From Cellulosimicrobium funkei (lineage in GTDB: Bacteria > Actinomycetota > Actinomycetes > Actinomycetales > Cellulomonadaceae), in the NCBI RefSeq assembly GCF_004519295.1, contig NZ_SOZH01000001.1, forward strand, positions 62,001-126,000: DNA of 64,000 nt. The letters are read 5' to 3'. The notes beneath the pieces were generated by a model that saw only the letters and a program-made list of their open reading frames with translations, had not been told where the DNA came from and ran no database searches. Each line of letters begins with the position of its first letter. Within the stretch, counting starts at the first letter, position 1. Positions 45,591 to 53,350 of the stretch are shown here, piece after piece. The position numbers and the translations under genes are program-made.

Positions 45591-45673
45591 GGGTTCAACT
45601 TTACCGAGTGGGCACCCACCTCCCCGGGACCGGCTCCCCGGCGCGGGCGCCGCATCTGGCAGGCTTGGGTGTC

Positions 45674-47197
45674 GTGCCCCAGCCTTCGTCCCCCTCGCCG
45701 TCGCCCCAGCCGACACCGCCCGCGACGCCGCACGCGCTCGAGCTGCAGCGCCGGGCCCTCGCGGTGCTCACCGAGATGGCGCCCGCGGCGATCGAGCTCG
45801 GCGAGGCGTTCCGCGCCGCGGGCCACGAGCTCGCGCTCGTCGGGGGACCGGTCCGCGACGCGTTCCTCGGGCGGGCGAGCAACGACCTCGACTTCGCCAC
45901 CTCCGCGTCGCCCGACGAGACCGAGGCGATCCTCGCGCGGTGGGGCGACGCGCACTGGGACATCGGCAAGGAGTTCGGCACGATCGGCGCGAAGCGCTTC
46001 GGGCGCGGCGGCCCCGGTGACGACCTCGTCGTCGAGGTGACGACGTACCGGACGGACGAGTACGACCCGACGTCGCGCAAGCCCGTCGTCGCGTTCGGCG
46101 ACACGCTCGAGGGCGACCTGTCGCGCCGCGACTTCACCGTCAACGCGATGGCCGTGCGCGTGCCCGACATGACGTTCGTCGACCCGTTCGACGGCCTGGG
46201 CGACCTCGCCCGCCGCGTCCTGCGCACCCCGATCGCCCCCGAGCAGTCGTTCGACGACGACCCGCTGCGCATGATGCGCGCGGCGCGGTTCGCCGCGCAG
46301 CTCGAGTTCGACGTCGACGGCGGGACGCTCGCCGCGCTGGTCCTCATGACCGAGCGCATCGAGATCGTCTCGGCCGAGCGCGTGCGCGACGAGCTGTCGA
46401 AGCTGCTGTGCGGCGCCGCGCCGCGGCGCGGGCTCGAGGTCCTCGTGGACACGGGCCTCGCCGACCACGTGCTGCCCGAGCTGCCCGCGCTCAAGCTCGA
46501 GATCGACGAGCACCACCGGCACAAGGACGTGTACGAGCACTCGCTCACGGTCCTCGACCAGGCCATCGCGCAGGAGACCGGGCCCGACGGCGCCGTCCCC
46601 TCGCCCGACCTCGTGCTCCGCCTCGCGGCGCTCCTGCACGACGTCGGCAAGCCGCCCACGCGCCGGTTCGAGGCCGGGGGCGGCGTGAGCTTCCACCACC
46701 ACGAGGTCGTCGGCGCCAAGATGGTCGCCAAGCGCCTCAAGGCGCTGCGGTACGACAAGCAGGTGGTCAAGGACGTCGCGCGCCTCGTCGAGCTGCACCT
46801 GCGGTTCCACGGCTACGGCGACGGCGCGTGGACCGACTCGGCCGTGCGCCGCTACGTGACCGACGCCGGCCCGCTGCTCGAGCGCCTGCACCGCCTCACG
46901 CGCGCCGACTGCACGACCCGCAACCGGCGCAAGGCCCAGCGGCTGCGCGAGTCGTACGACGACCTGGAGCGCCGCATCGCCGACCTCCAGGCGAAGGAGG
47001 AGCTCGACGCCGTCCGCCCCGACCTCGACGGGCAGCAGATCATGGAGATCCTCGGGATCCGCCCCGGGCCCGTGGTGGGGAAGGCGTACAAGCACCTGCT
47101 GGAGCTGCGCCTCGACCGGGGCCCCGTCGACGAGGAGACGGCGCGCGCGGACCTCCTGCGGTGGTGGGCCGAGCAGCCGGAGTCGTCGGCGTCCTGA
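45674..47197 (+). CDS. cca: CCA tRNA nucleotidyltransferase
   Basis: 507 aa from GTG 45674, chosen because a likely -10 (CAGGCT) lies 8 bases upstream, which suggests a leaderless transcript; an ATG-like start at 45608 would overlap the Nudix promoter region. Adds CCA to tRNA 3' ends, needed here because the tRNAs in this window do not encode CCA. Nucleotidyltransferase head with GGPVRD (57-62) and metal Asp pair DLD (71-73), SRRDFTVNAMAV, FDDDPLRMMRAARFA; C-terminal HD domain with LLHDVGKPP and HHHEVVGA. The HD domain occurs in many bacterial CCA enzymes. Confidence 0.96.
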   Translation: MPQPSSPSPSPQPTPPATPHALELQRRALAVLTEMAPAAIELGEAFRAAGHELALVGGPVRDAFLGRASNDLDFATSASPDETEAILARWGDAHWDIGKEFGTIGAKRFGRGGPGDDLVVEVTTYRTDEYDPTSRKPVVAFGDTLEGDLSRRDFTVNAMAVRVPDMTFVDPFDGLGDLARRVLRTPIAPEQSFDDDPLRMMRAARFAAQLEFDVDGGTLAALVLMTERIEIVSAERVRDELSKLLCGAAPRRGLEVLVDTGLADHVLPELPALKLEIDEHHRHKDVYEHSLTVLDQAIAQETGPDGAVPSPDLVLRLAALLHDVGKPPTRRFEAGGGVSFHHHEVVGAKMVAKRLKALRYDKQVVKDVARLVELHLRFHGYGDGAWTDSAVRRYVTDAGPLLERLHRLTRADCTTRNRRKAQRLRESYDDLERRIADLQAKEELDAVRPDLDGQQIMEILGIRPGPVVGKAYKHLLELRLDRGPVDEETARADLLRWWAEQPESSAS

Positions 47198-47258
47198 GCG
47201 TGGCGTACCCCCGGCGCGCGGGTGAGCCCTCGGGGGTGAGAAGGAGCGAAGACACCGA

Positions 47259-47296
47259 AGGGGTGCCGCTCTCGGGCTGATGAGAGCGGCACCCCT
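47259..47296 (+). terminator. terminator between cca and the MFS transporter
   Basis: A perfect 15-bp stem (47259-47273 with 47282-47296) with an 8-base loop, 61 bases after the cca stop. It also serves the convergent MFS gene ending at 47333. Confidence 0.88.
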
Positions 47297-47332
47297 CGCC
47301 GTGCTCGCGGGTGCGACGTCGTGCCGGTCGCC

Positions 47333-48910
47333 TCAGACGTCGTCGGTGGCCAGGGCGGCCTCGACCTTCACGTCCGCGGTGCGGGCGTCCGTGGCGCGGG
47401 AGTCCCCGGTGCGGGCGTCCTCGACCGGGGCGTCCTGCGTGCCGGGCTGCGCCGGGCCGTGCCCGTGCGCCGGCGGCGCGCTGCGGCGCAGGAGGAACGA
47501 CAGGCCGACGGCGACCAGCATGACCGCCGTGCCCCAGACGAACGCGTCGCCGACGCCCTCGGCCAGCGCCACCCGGGGCGACGCGCCCGCCTCGCCGTAC
47601 GCGATCGAACGCGACGTCATGACGGCGACGAACATCGCGGTCCCGGCGGCACCCGCGAGCTGCTGCACCGTGCCGATCGACGCGGAGCCGTGCGAGTACT
47701 GGTGCGGCTCGAGCGACGAGAGCGCCGACGTGAACAGCGGCGTGAACATGAACGCGAGGCCCAGGCTCAGCGTGACGTGCAGCGCCAGGACGAACCACGG
47801 CGACGAGTCGGCGTGGATCGTCGTGAAGGCCGCGAGGGCCACCGCGACGACGCTCACGCCCGGGATGACGAGCGGACGCGGTCCCACCCGGTCGTAGAGC
47901 CGGCCGACGGTCGGGCCGAGCAGACCCATGAGGAGCCCGCCCGGGAGCACGATGAGCCCGGTCGCGAGCGGCTCGAGGCCCATCGCGTCCTGGAGGAACA
48001 GCGGCAGGAGGATGAGCGAGCCGAACATCGCGACCATGCCGACGGCCATGATGCCGAGCGGCACGCTGAACCCGCGGTGCGTGAACACGCGCAGGTCGAG
48101 CAGGGCGCGGTCCTCGCGCTGGAGGACGATCTGCCGCCACGCGAACGCGGCGAGCGCGAGGACGCCGAGAGCGAGCGGCACGGCCGGCGGGACGACGGGC
48201 GTGTGGCGCGCGGCCTCCCCGATGCTCGAGAGCCCGTAGACGAGCCCGCCGAACGCGAACGCCGCGAGGACGAGGGAGAACGGGTCGAGGCGCGAGTGCG
48301 TACGGTCTGCGACGTCCCGGATGTACAGGAAGCCGAGGAGGAGCGCGACGAGGCCGATCGGCAGCACGATGCCGAAGACCCACCGCCAGCTCAGGGAGTT
48401 GAGGATGAGGCCCGAGAGCGACGGACCGAGCGCGGGCGCGGCGGCCATGACGATCGAGATGTTGCCCATGACCTTGCCGCGGATGGCCGGCGGCACGAGC
48501 GTCATGATCGTCGTCATGAGCAGCGGCATCATGATGGCCGTGCCCGACGCCTGGACGACGCGCCCGACGAGCAGCCACGCGAAGCCGGGGGAGAGCGCGG
48601 CGAGCAGCGTGCCCGCGCTGAACAGCGACATCGCGAGCAGGTAGGCACCGCGCGTCCCGAGCCGCTGGAGCAGGAACCCGGTCGCCGGGATGACGACGGC
48701 CATGGTCAGCATGAACGCCGTCGTGAGCCACTGGCCCGTGCTCGCGGTGATCCCGAGGTCCGCCATGAGCGGCGCGAGCGCCACGCTCATCGTCGTCTCG
48801 TTGAGGATCACGACGAACGCCGAGCCGAGCAGCAGCGCGATGACGAGGAAGTCCGCCCGGGGGAGGCGGTCGACGGCGGCCGAGGTGTCGTGGGTGGGGG
48901 AGGCTGTCAC
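47333..48910 (-). CDS. MFS transporter, DHA2 (EmrB/QacA-like) family
   Basis: 525 aa from GTG 48910 with GGAG 11 bases upstream. Fourteen predicted membrane segments; DHA2 signatures LNETTMSVALAPLMADL (in helix 1), VIPATGFLLQRLGTRGAYLLAMSLFSAGTLLAA (motif A region) and VQASGTAIMMPLLMTTIMTLVP (motif C-type). A cytoplasmic C-terminal tail of about 55 residues is Asp/Ala/Thr-rich. A drug or metabolite:proton antiporter; substrate not predictable. No adjacent regulator. Confidence 0.92.
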   Translation of the reverse strand: MTASPTHDTSAAVDRLPRADFLVIALLLGSAFVVILNETTMSVALAPLMADLGITASTGQWLTTAFMLTMAVVIPATGFLLQRLGTRGAYLLAMSLFSAGTLLAALSPGFAWLLVGRVVQASGTAIMMPLLMTTIMTLVPPAIRGKVMGNISIVMAAAPALGPSLSGLILNSLSWRWVFGIVLPIGLVALLLGFLYIRDVADRTHSRLDPFSLVLAAFAFGGLVYGLSSIGEAARHTPVVPPAVPLALGVLALAAFAWRQIVLQREDRALLDLRVFTHRGFSVPLGIMAVGMVAMFGSLILLPLFLQDAMGLEPLATGLIVLPGGLLMGLLGPTVGRLYDRVGPRPLVIPGVSVVAVALAAFTTIHADSSPWFVLALHVTLSLGLAFMFTPLFTSALSSLEPHQYSHGSASIGTVQQLAGAAGTAMFVAVMTSRSIAYGEAGASPRVALAEGVGDAFVWGTAVMLVAVGLSFLLRRSAPPAHGHGPAQPGTQDAPVEDARTGDSRATDARTADVKVEAALATDDV

Positions 48911-49238
48911 GGTGTGTCTCCGCTCGCGTCGGTGGCGTCCCGGGCGCAGGGTCGGACCCGGTCGGGGGGCAGGGTGCGCTGCAGGGCAGCGCGACGGTCG
49001 CGTGCGGGGGCACGCGACGACGGTGTCGGTTCGGTCGGCGGGGCCACGAGCAGGGTGACCCGTACCCGGGACGGCCCGCGCGGCGCTCGCCGCGAGATCC
49101 GTACCCTGTACGACCATTCACCATCCTGCGTTATTCCCGCCGACGGTGACGACCTCTTTTCCGCCCCGGACTCATCGGTACGCCGAGGGCAGAAGGAGGC
49201 CCGCGCGCGTCGCGCAGGCGGTCGAGGGGACGGGCGCG
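48911..49238. other. gap between two MFS genes
   Basis: 328 bp upstream of the DHA2 transporter. No ORF, repeat or strong hairpin. The minus strand holds TACAGGGTA near 49107, which may be part of the promoter. Confidence 0.45.
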
Positions 49239-50570
49239 TCAGGCGTGCGGCGTGCGGGGGGACGCCCCGGCGTCGGGCACGACGGCGTCGCCCGGCTCGG
49301 ACGGCGTGCGAGCGCCCCGCGTCCACAGGACCAGGGCGGCGACGCAGTACGCCACCGCCAGCACGGCGAACACGCCGCGCGACCAGCCCGTGTCCGGGAG
49401 GGTGAAGGCCGCGAGGGCCGCCGCGCCCACGAACGCCGCGTTGTAGAGCACGTCGTAGAACGCGAACGCGCGGCCGCGGAACTCGTCGTCCGTGTCGCGC
49501 TGGACGATCGTGTCCACCGCGATCTTCGTGCCCTGGGCGGCCAGGCCCAGCAGCGTCGCGCCCGTGAACACCACCGCGCGCGACGGCGTCGTGACGAGCA
49601 GGAGCTGGCTCGCCGCCGCGAGCAGCAGCATGATCGCGATCCACACCTGCGGACCGGTGCGGCGCGACAGGAACGGGGTGATGACCGCCGCCGCGGCACC
49701 CCCCACGCCGGTGAGCCCCACGACGAGCCCGAACGTCACGAAGCCCGCGTCCTGGTCGCCGGGGCTCAGGAGGTTGCGCGCGATGAGGATCGACGCGATG
49801 AACACCACGCCGTAGAGGAAGCGGTGCGTCGCCATCGCGAGCAGCGCCTGCCCCGGCGTGCGGCGCGCGACGAGGTACCGGGCGCCGTCGGCCAGACCGC
49901 GCGCGACCCGCGCGATCTCCGAGCGGATCGCGGACTCCGCCGGGCGCTCCGGGCCGAGCTGCGTGCGCCCGAGGCGCAGCGCCAGGAGCGACGCGACGCC
50001 GAAGACCAGCGCCGCGCACACGAGCGCCGACGAGTCCTTGACCCGGCCCGGCTCGAACGCCAGCCCGAGCACCACGCCGATCCCGCCCCCGACGAACGCC
50101 GCACCCGCGCCGAGCGTCGGCGTGAGGGAGTTCGCCGTGAGGAGCAGCGGGCCGTCGACGACCCGCGGCAGGCCCGCCGAGAGCCCCGCGAGCAGGAAGC
50201 GGTTCACGGACAGCGCGGCCAGGCCCAGCGCGTAGATCCAGCCGCTCACCCCGCCCGTCAGCATGAGCACCGCCATGCCGAGCGTGATGACGACGCGCAC
50301 CGCGTTGCCCCACGCGAGGACCTGACGACGCTGCCACCGGTCGAGGAACACCCCGGCGAACGGGCCGACGATCGTGAACGGCGCGAGCATCACCGCGAAC
50401 GCGCCCGCGATGGCCGCCGCCGTGCCCTGCGACTCGGGGGAGAAGAACAGGAGCGACGCCAGGCCGACCTGGAACATGCCGTCCCCGGCCTGCGACACGA
50501 GCCGGACGGCGAACAGCTTGCGGAAGCCGTCCAGGCGCAGCAGCGCCCGCAGCTCGGAGATCACACCCAC
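49239..50570 (-). CDS. MFS transporter (12-TM, enterobactin-exporter-like)
   Basis: 443 aa from GTG 50570. TAGGGT lies 6 bases upstream of the GTG, so the message may be leaderless. Starts with LRLDGFRKLFAVRLVSQAGDGMFQVGLASLLFF, typical of MFS_3-type permeases, with VGPFAGVFLDRWQRRQVL as the motif A loop and QRDTDDEFRGRAFAFYDVLYN in the second half. About 12 membrane helices. Substrate unknown. Confidence 0.9.
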   Translation of the reverse strand: MGVISELRALLRLDGFRKLFAVRLVSQAGDGMFQVGLASLLFFSPESQGTAAAIAGAFAVMLAPFTIVGPFAGVFLDRWQRRQVLAWGNAVRVVITLGMAVLMLTGGVSGWIYALGLAALSVNRFLLAGLSAGLPRVVDGPLLLTANSLTPTLGAGAAFVGGGIGVVLGLAFEPGRVKDSSALVCAALVFGVASLLALRLGRTQLGPERPAESAIRSEIARVARGLADGARYLVARRTPGQALLAMATHRFLYGVVFIASILIARNLLSPGDQDAGFVTFGLVVGLTGVGGAAAAVITPFLSRRTGPQVWIAIMLLLAAASQLLLVTTPSRAVVFTGATLLGLAAQGTKIAVDTIVQRDTDDEFRGRAFAFYDVLYNAAFVGAAALAAFTLPDTGWSRGVFAVLAVAYCVAALVLWTRGARTPSEPGDAVVPDAGASPRTPHA

Positions 50571-50812
50571 GCGGTCACCCTACGTTCGTCGTCGTGCGGT
50601 CGGACATGCGGTTGTCCCCCGTGCCGCGTCGTGCGGGTTCGGGGGCCCGGGTCGCGCTGGGAGGTCGGGCGGGGAGGCGCGCCGCGTCTACCATCCGCCG
50701 CTCGTCCCTCGCGGCTCCCGCCAGACCCGCCACGACGCGGCGCGCCTCCCCCCCTCCCGGTGCCGTCTCACCTCGGGCGCGGCCGCGGCCGACGACGAAC
50801 CCGGCCGAGCGA
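50571..50812. other. gap right of the MFS gene
   Basis: 242 bp between the MFS start and the terminator at 50813. No feature beyond the leaderless-type promoter element next to 50570. Confidence 0.4.
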
Positions 50813-50854
50813 GGTAGAGCCCTGGTCCTCCTGCCGGACGACCAGGGCTCTACC
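50813..50854 (-). terminator. strong hairpin, distal terminator of padR-ino1
   Basis: A perfect 15-bp stem (50813-50827 with 50840-50854) with a 12-base loop, lying beyond the tandem repeats. Confidence 0.8.
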
Positions 50855-50870
50855 GCTGCCTACTCAGCGC

Positions 50871-51164
50871 TCAGCGCTCGACTCTTCGGTCGCGCTGGTC
50901 CTGCGCTCCGCTACGGCCGGGAGCCCGGCGAAAAGCGTGCCGGGCTCCCGACCTTCGCTGCACTCCGGATCAGCGCTCGACTCTTCGGTCGCGCTGGTCC
51001 TGCGCTCCGCTACGGGCGAGCGCCTCGTACCTCGGCCCTCACCCTCCACTGCGCTCCAGGTCAGCGCTCGACGTCTCCGGTCGCGCTGACCTTGCGCTCC
51101 GTGACGGGCGAGCGCCTCGTACCTCGGCCCTCACCCTCCACTGCGCTCCAGGTCAGCGCTCGAC
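50871..51164. repeat. tandem repeat, about 92-bp unit, three copies plus a stub
   Basis: Units begin with TCAGCGCTCGAC at 50871, 50970, 51061 and 51153 (spacing 99, 91, 92). Copies 2 and 3 are nearly identical (GCGCTGGTCCTGCGCTCCG-like part, then GGGCGAGCGCCTCGTACCTC, ending CTCCAGG). Copy 1 has a replaced second half that forms a hairpin. The stub at 51153 overlaps the last codons and stop of ino1. Confidence 0.88.
50918..50950. terminator. hairpin within repeat copy 1
   Basis: 12-bp arms CGGGAGCCCGGC and GCCGGGCTCCCG around a 9-base AAAAG-containing loop. Possible terminator for ino1. Confidence 0.6.
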
Positions 51165-52244
51165 CTCACCGGCGATGAAGGCCTCCAGCTGCGCACGGCC
51201 CTTCGTGTCCTCCATCTGGACCGGCGGGGACTTCATGAAGTACGTCGAGGCCGAGAGGATCGGGCCGCCGACGCCGCGGTCCTTGGCGATCTTCGCGGCG
51301 CGGACGGCGTCGATGATGATGCCGGCGGAGTTGGGGGAGTCCCACACCTCGAGCTTGTACTCCAGGTTCAGCGGGACCTCGCCGAACGCGCGGCCCTCGA
51401 GGCGCACGTACGCCCACTTGCGGTCGTCGAGCCACGCGACGTAGTCCGACGGGCCGATGTGGACGTTGCGGTCCTCCGTCTTGCCGCCGAGCGGGCCCTC
51501 GAGGTTCGAGGTCACGGCCTGCGTCTTGGAGATCTTCTTGGACTCCAGGCGCTCGCGCTCGAGCATGTTCTTGAAGTCCATGTTGCCGCCGACGTTGAGC
51601 TGGTACGTGCGGTCCAGCACGACGCCGCGGTCCTCGAAGAGCTTCGCGAGCACGCGGTGCGTGATCGTCGCGCCGACCTGCGACTTGATGTCGTCGCCGA
51701 CGATCGGGACGCCGGCCTCCTCGAACTTCGCGGCCCACTCCGGGTCGGACGCGATGAAGACGGGGAGCGCGTTGACGAACGCCACGCCGGCGTCGATCGC
51801 GGCCTGCGCGTAGAACTTCGCGGCCTGCTCCGAGCCCACGGGGAGGTAGCAGACGAGCACGTCGACCTGCGCCTCGCGCAGCGCGGCGACGACGTCGACC
51901 GGCTCCGCGTCCGACTCCTCGATCGTCTGCGCGTAGTACTTGCCGACGCCGTCGAGGGTCGGGCCGCGCTGGACGGTCACGCCGAGCGGCGGGACGTCGG
52001 CGATCTTGATCGTGTTGTTCTCGGAGGCGTTGATGGCCTCCGAGAGGTCGAAGCCGACCTTCTTCGCGTCGACGTCGAACGCCGCCACGAACTCCAGGCT
52101 CGACACGTGGTAGTCGCCGAACTGGACGTGCATGAGGCCCGGGACGGTGCTGCTCGGGTCGGCGTCACGGTAGAAGTGCACGCCCTGGACGAGGGACGAT
52201 GCGCAGTTGCCTACGCCGACGATGGCGACGCGGATGGAGGTCAT
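51153..52244 (-). CDS. ino1: inositol-3-phosphate synthase
   Basis: 363 aa from ATG 52244 with AAGGAGCGAGG directly upstream; the ATG overlaps the padR stop. Converts glucose 6-phosphate to myo-inositol 1-phosphate with NAD, the first step to inositol lipids and mycothiol. Rossmann start [20 protein letters not shown] (3-22), [21 protein letters not shown], catalytic-region [29 protein letters not shown] and [11 protein letters not shown]. Length is typical of the actinobacterial enzyme. The stop lies within the stub of the downstream tandem repeat. Confidence 0.97.
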   Translation of the reverse strand: MTSIRVAIVGVGNCASSLVQGVHFYRDADPSSTVPGLMHVQFGDYHVSSLEFVAAFDVDAKKVGFDLSEAINASENNTIKIADVPPLGVTVQRGPTLDGVGKYYAQTIEESDAEPVDVVAALREAQVDVLVCYLPVGSEQAAKFYAQAAIDAGVAFVNALPVFIASDPEWAAKFEEAGVPIVGDDIKSQVGATITHRVLAKLFEDRGVVLDRTYQLNVGGNMDFKNMLERERLESKKISKTQAVTSNLEGPLGGKTEDRNVHIGPSDYVAWLDDRKWAYVRLEGRAFGEVPLNLEYKLEVWDSPNSAGIIIDAVRAAKIAKDRGVGGPILSASTYFMKSPPVQMEDTKGRAQLEAFIAGEVER

Positions 52245-52936
52245 CCTCGCTCCTTGGTGTTCGTTGTTCCAGGGTCCTCGGGACGCCTCGCGCCGTCGGG
52301 CTCCTGCTCGGATGGTTCCGCAGGATGCGGGGTGCTGCTGGACCGCGCGCGGGCGGCGCCCCGGGCGTGCCCGGAGCTCCTGTCGCGCTCGGTGGTGATG
52401 AGACCGTCGAGCCAGCGCACCTCGCGCTCGACCTGCTCGAGTCCGTGACGTTGCAGCTCGAGCGTGTACTCGTCGAGCCGCTCGCGCGTGCGAGCCGCGG
52501 ACTCCCTGACCGCCTCCAGCCTCTCGGTGAGCCGGGTGCGCCGGCCCTCGAGGATGCGGATGCGGGTCTCGGCGTCGGTCTGCGCGAAGAACGCGAACCG
52601 GACGTCGAAGCTCTCGTCCTCCCACGCCGCCGGCCCGGAGGAGGCCAGGACGGTCTGGAGGTGCTCCTTTCCCTCGGCCGTCAGCTCGTAGACGATCCGC
52701 GCGCGCTTGCCCGAGAGGGCGGGCGCGAGGGTCGACTGCGCGGCCGACTGCTCCGTGCCGGTGATGAGCCCGCGGGCCACCAGCGACTTGAGGGCGGGGT
52801 ACAGCGAGCCGTAGGACAGCACGCGGAAGGAGCCGAGCATGATGTTGAGCCGCTTGCGCAGCTCGTACCCGTGCAGCGGCGCCTCCTTGAGGAGCCCCAG
52901 GATCGCGGTCTCGAGCACAGGTGTCTTGCTCCGCAC
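52241..52936 (-). CDS. PadR family transcriptional regulator
   Basis: 231 aa from GTG 52936 with AGGAGGTGGGATC upstream. The N-terminal winged helix begins [25 protein letters not shown] and includes [20 protein letters not shown]-terminal helical dimerisation part follows ([44 protein letters not shown]), with a basic, Pro-rich tail. It overlaps ino1 by 4 bases, so it is the first gene of a padR-ino1 operon. A PadR-type palindrome 65 bp upstream suggests it controls its own operon. Confidence 0.93.
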   Translation of the reverse strand: MRSKTPVLETAILGLLKEAPLHGYELRKRLNIMLGSFRVLSYGSLYPALKSLVARGLITGTEQSAAQSTLAPALSGKRARIVYELTAEGKEHLQTVLASSGPAAWEDESFDVRFAFFAQTDAETRIRILEGRRTRLTERLEAVRESAARTRERLDEYTLELQRHGLEQVEREVRWLDGLITTERDRSSGHARGAARARSSSTPHPAEPSEQEPDGARRPEDPGTTNTKERG

Positions 52937-53000
52937 GATCCCACCTCCTGACGCTCCTCGGCGTAGCCCCGGAGGGACTCGCTGGGATCTGGTTCGACCC

Positions 53001-53021
53001 GATGTATCGAGTCGATACATC
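53001..53021. promoter_or_regulatory. PadR operator
   Basis: Perfect 10-bp arms GATGTATCGA and TCGATACATC about one central G. The ATGTATC..GATACAT pattern is typical of PadR sites. It lies 65 bp upstream of the padR GTG. Confidence 0.75.
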
Positions 53022-53163
53022 GACAGGTTAGGTCGTCCCGATGTGTCGTGCAATCCTGACCGGACTGTGACACACGTCGCCGGGCATGTGAAGAACCCGC
53101 GGAGGCGGCGGGACGCCCGGGCGAATCAATGGCGGACGATCCCGCTCACGGTGCGCTGAACCC

Positions 53164-53191
53164 TTGTCGGGACAGGGTGACGCCCTATTGT
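53164..53191 (+). promoter_or_regulatory. putative promoter of the penicillin-binding protein gene
   Basis: TTGTCG and TATTGT separated by 16 bases, 160 bp upstream of the PBP start. Plausible sigma-70-type elements. The 52937-53350 gap otherwise holds only the PadR site. Confidence 0.45.
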
Positions 53192-53350
53192 TCAGGGTGG
53201 TCCGGCGTGCGCCGACCTCGTGCCCGACGGCGGCCCGCCCCCGAGGCGGGGCCCGTCCCGTCGGTCAGGTGGTCTCCGCACGGCGGCCCACGGGCGGGCC
53301 CGCGGTCGACGCGAGCCGGCTCCTCGATGCCCCCCAGAGGAAGGTAGACC

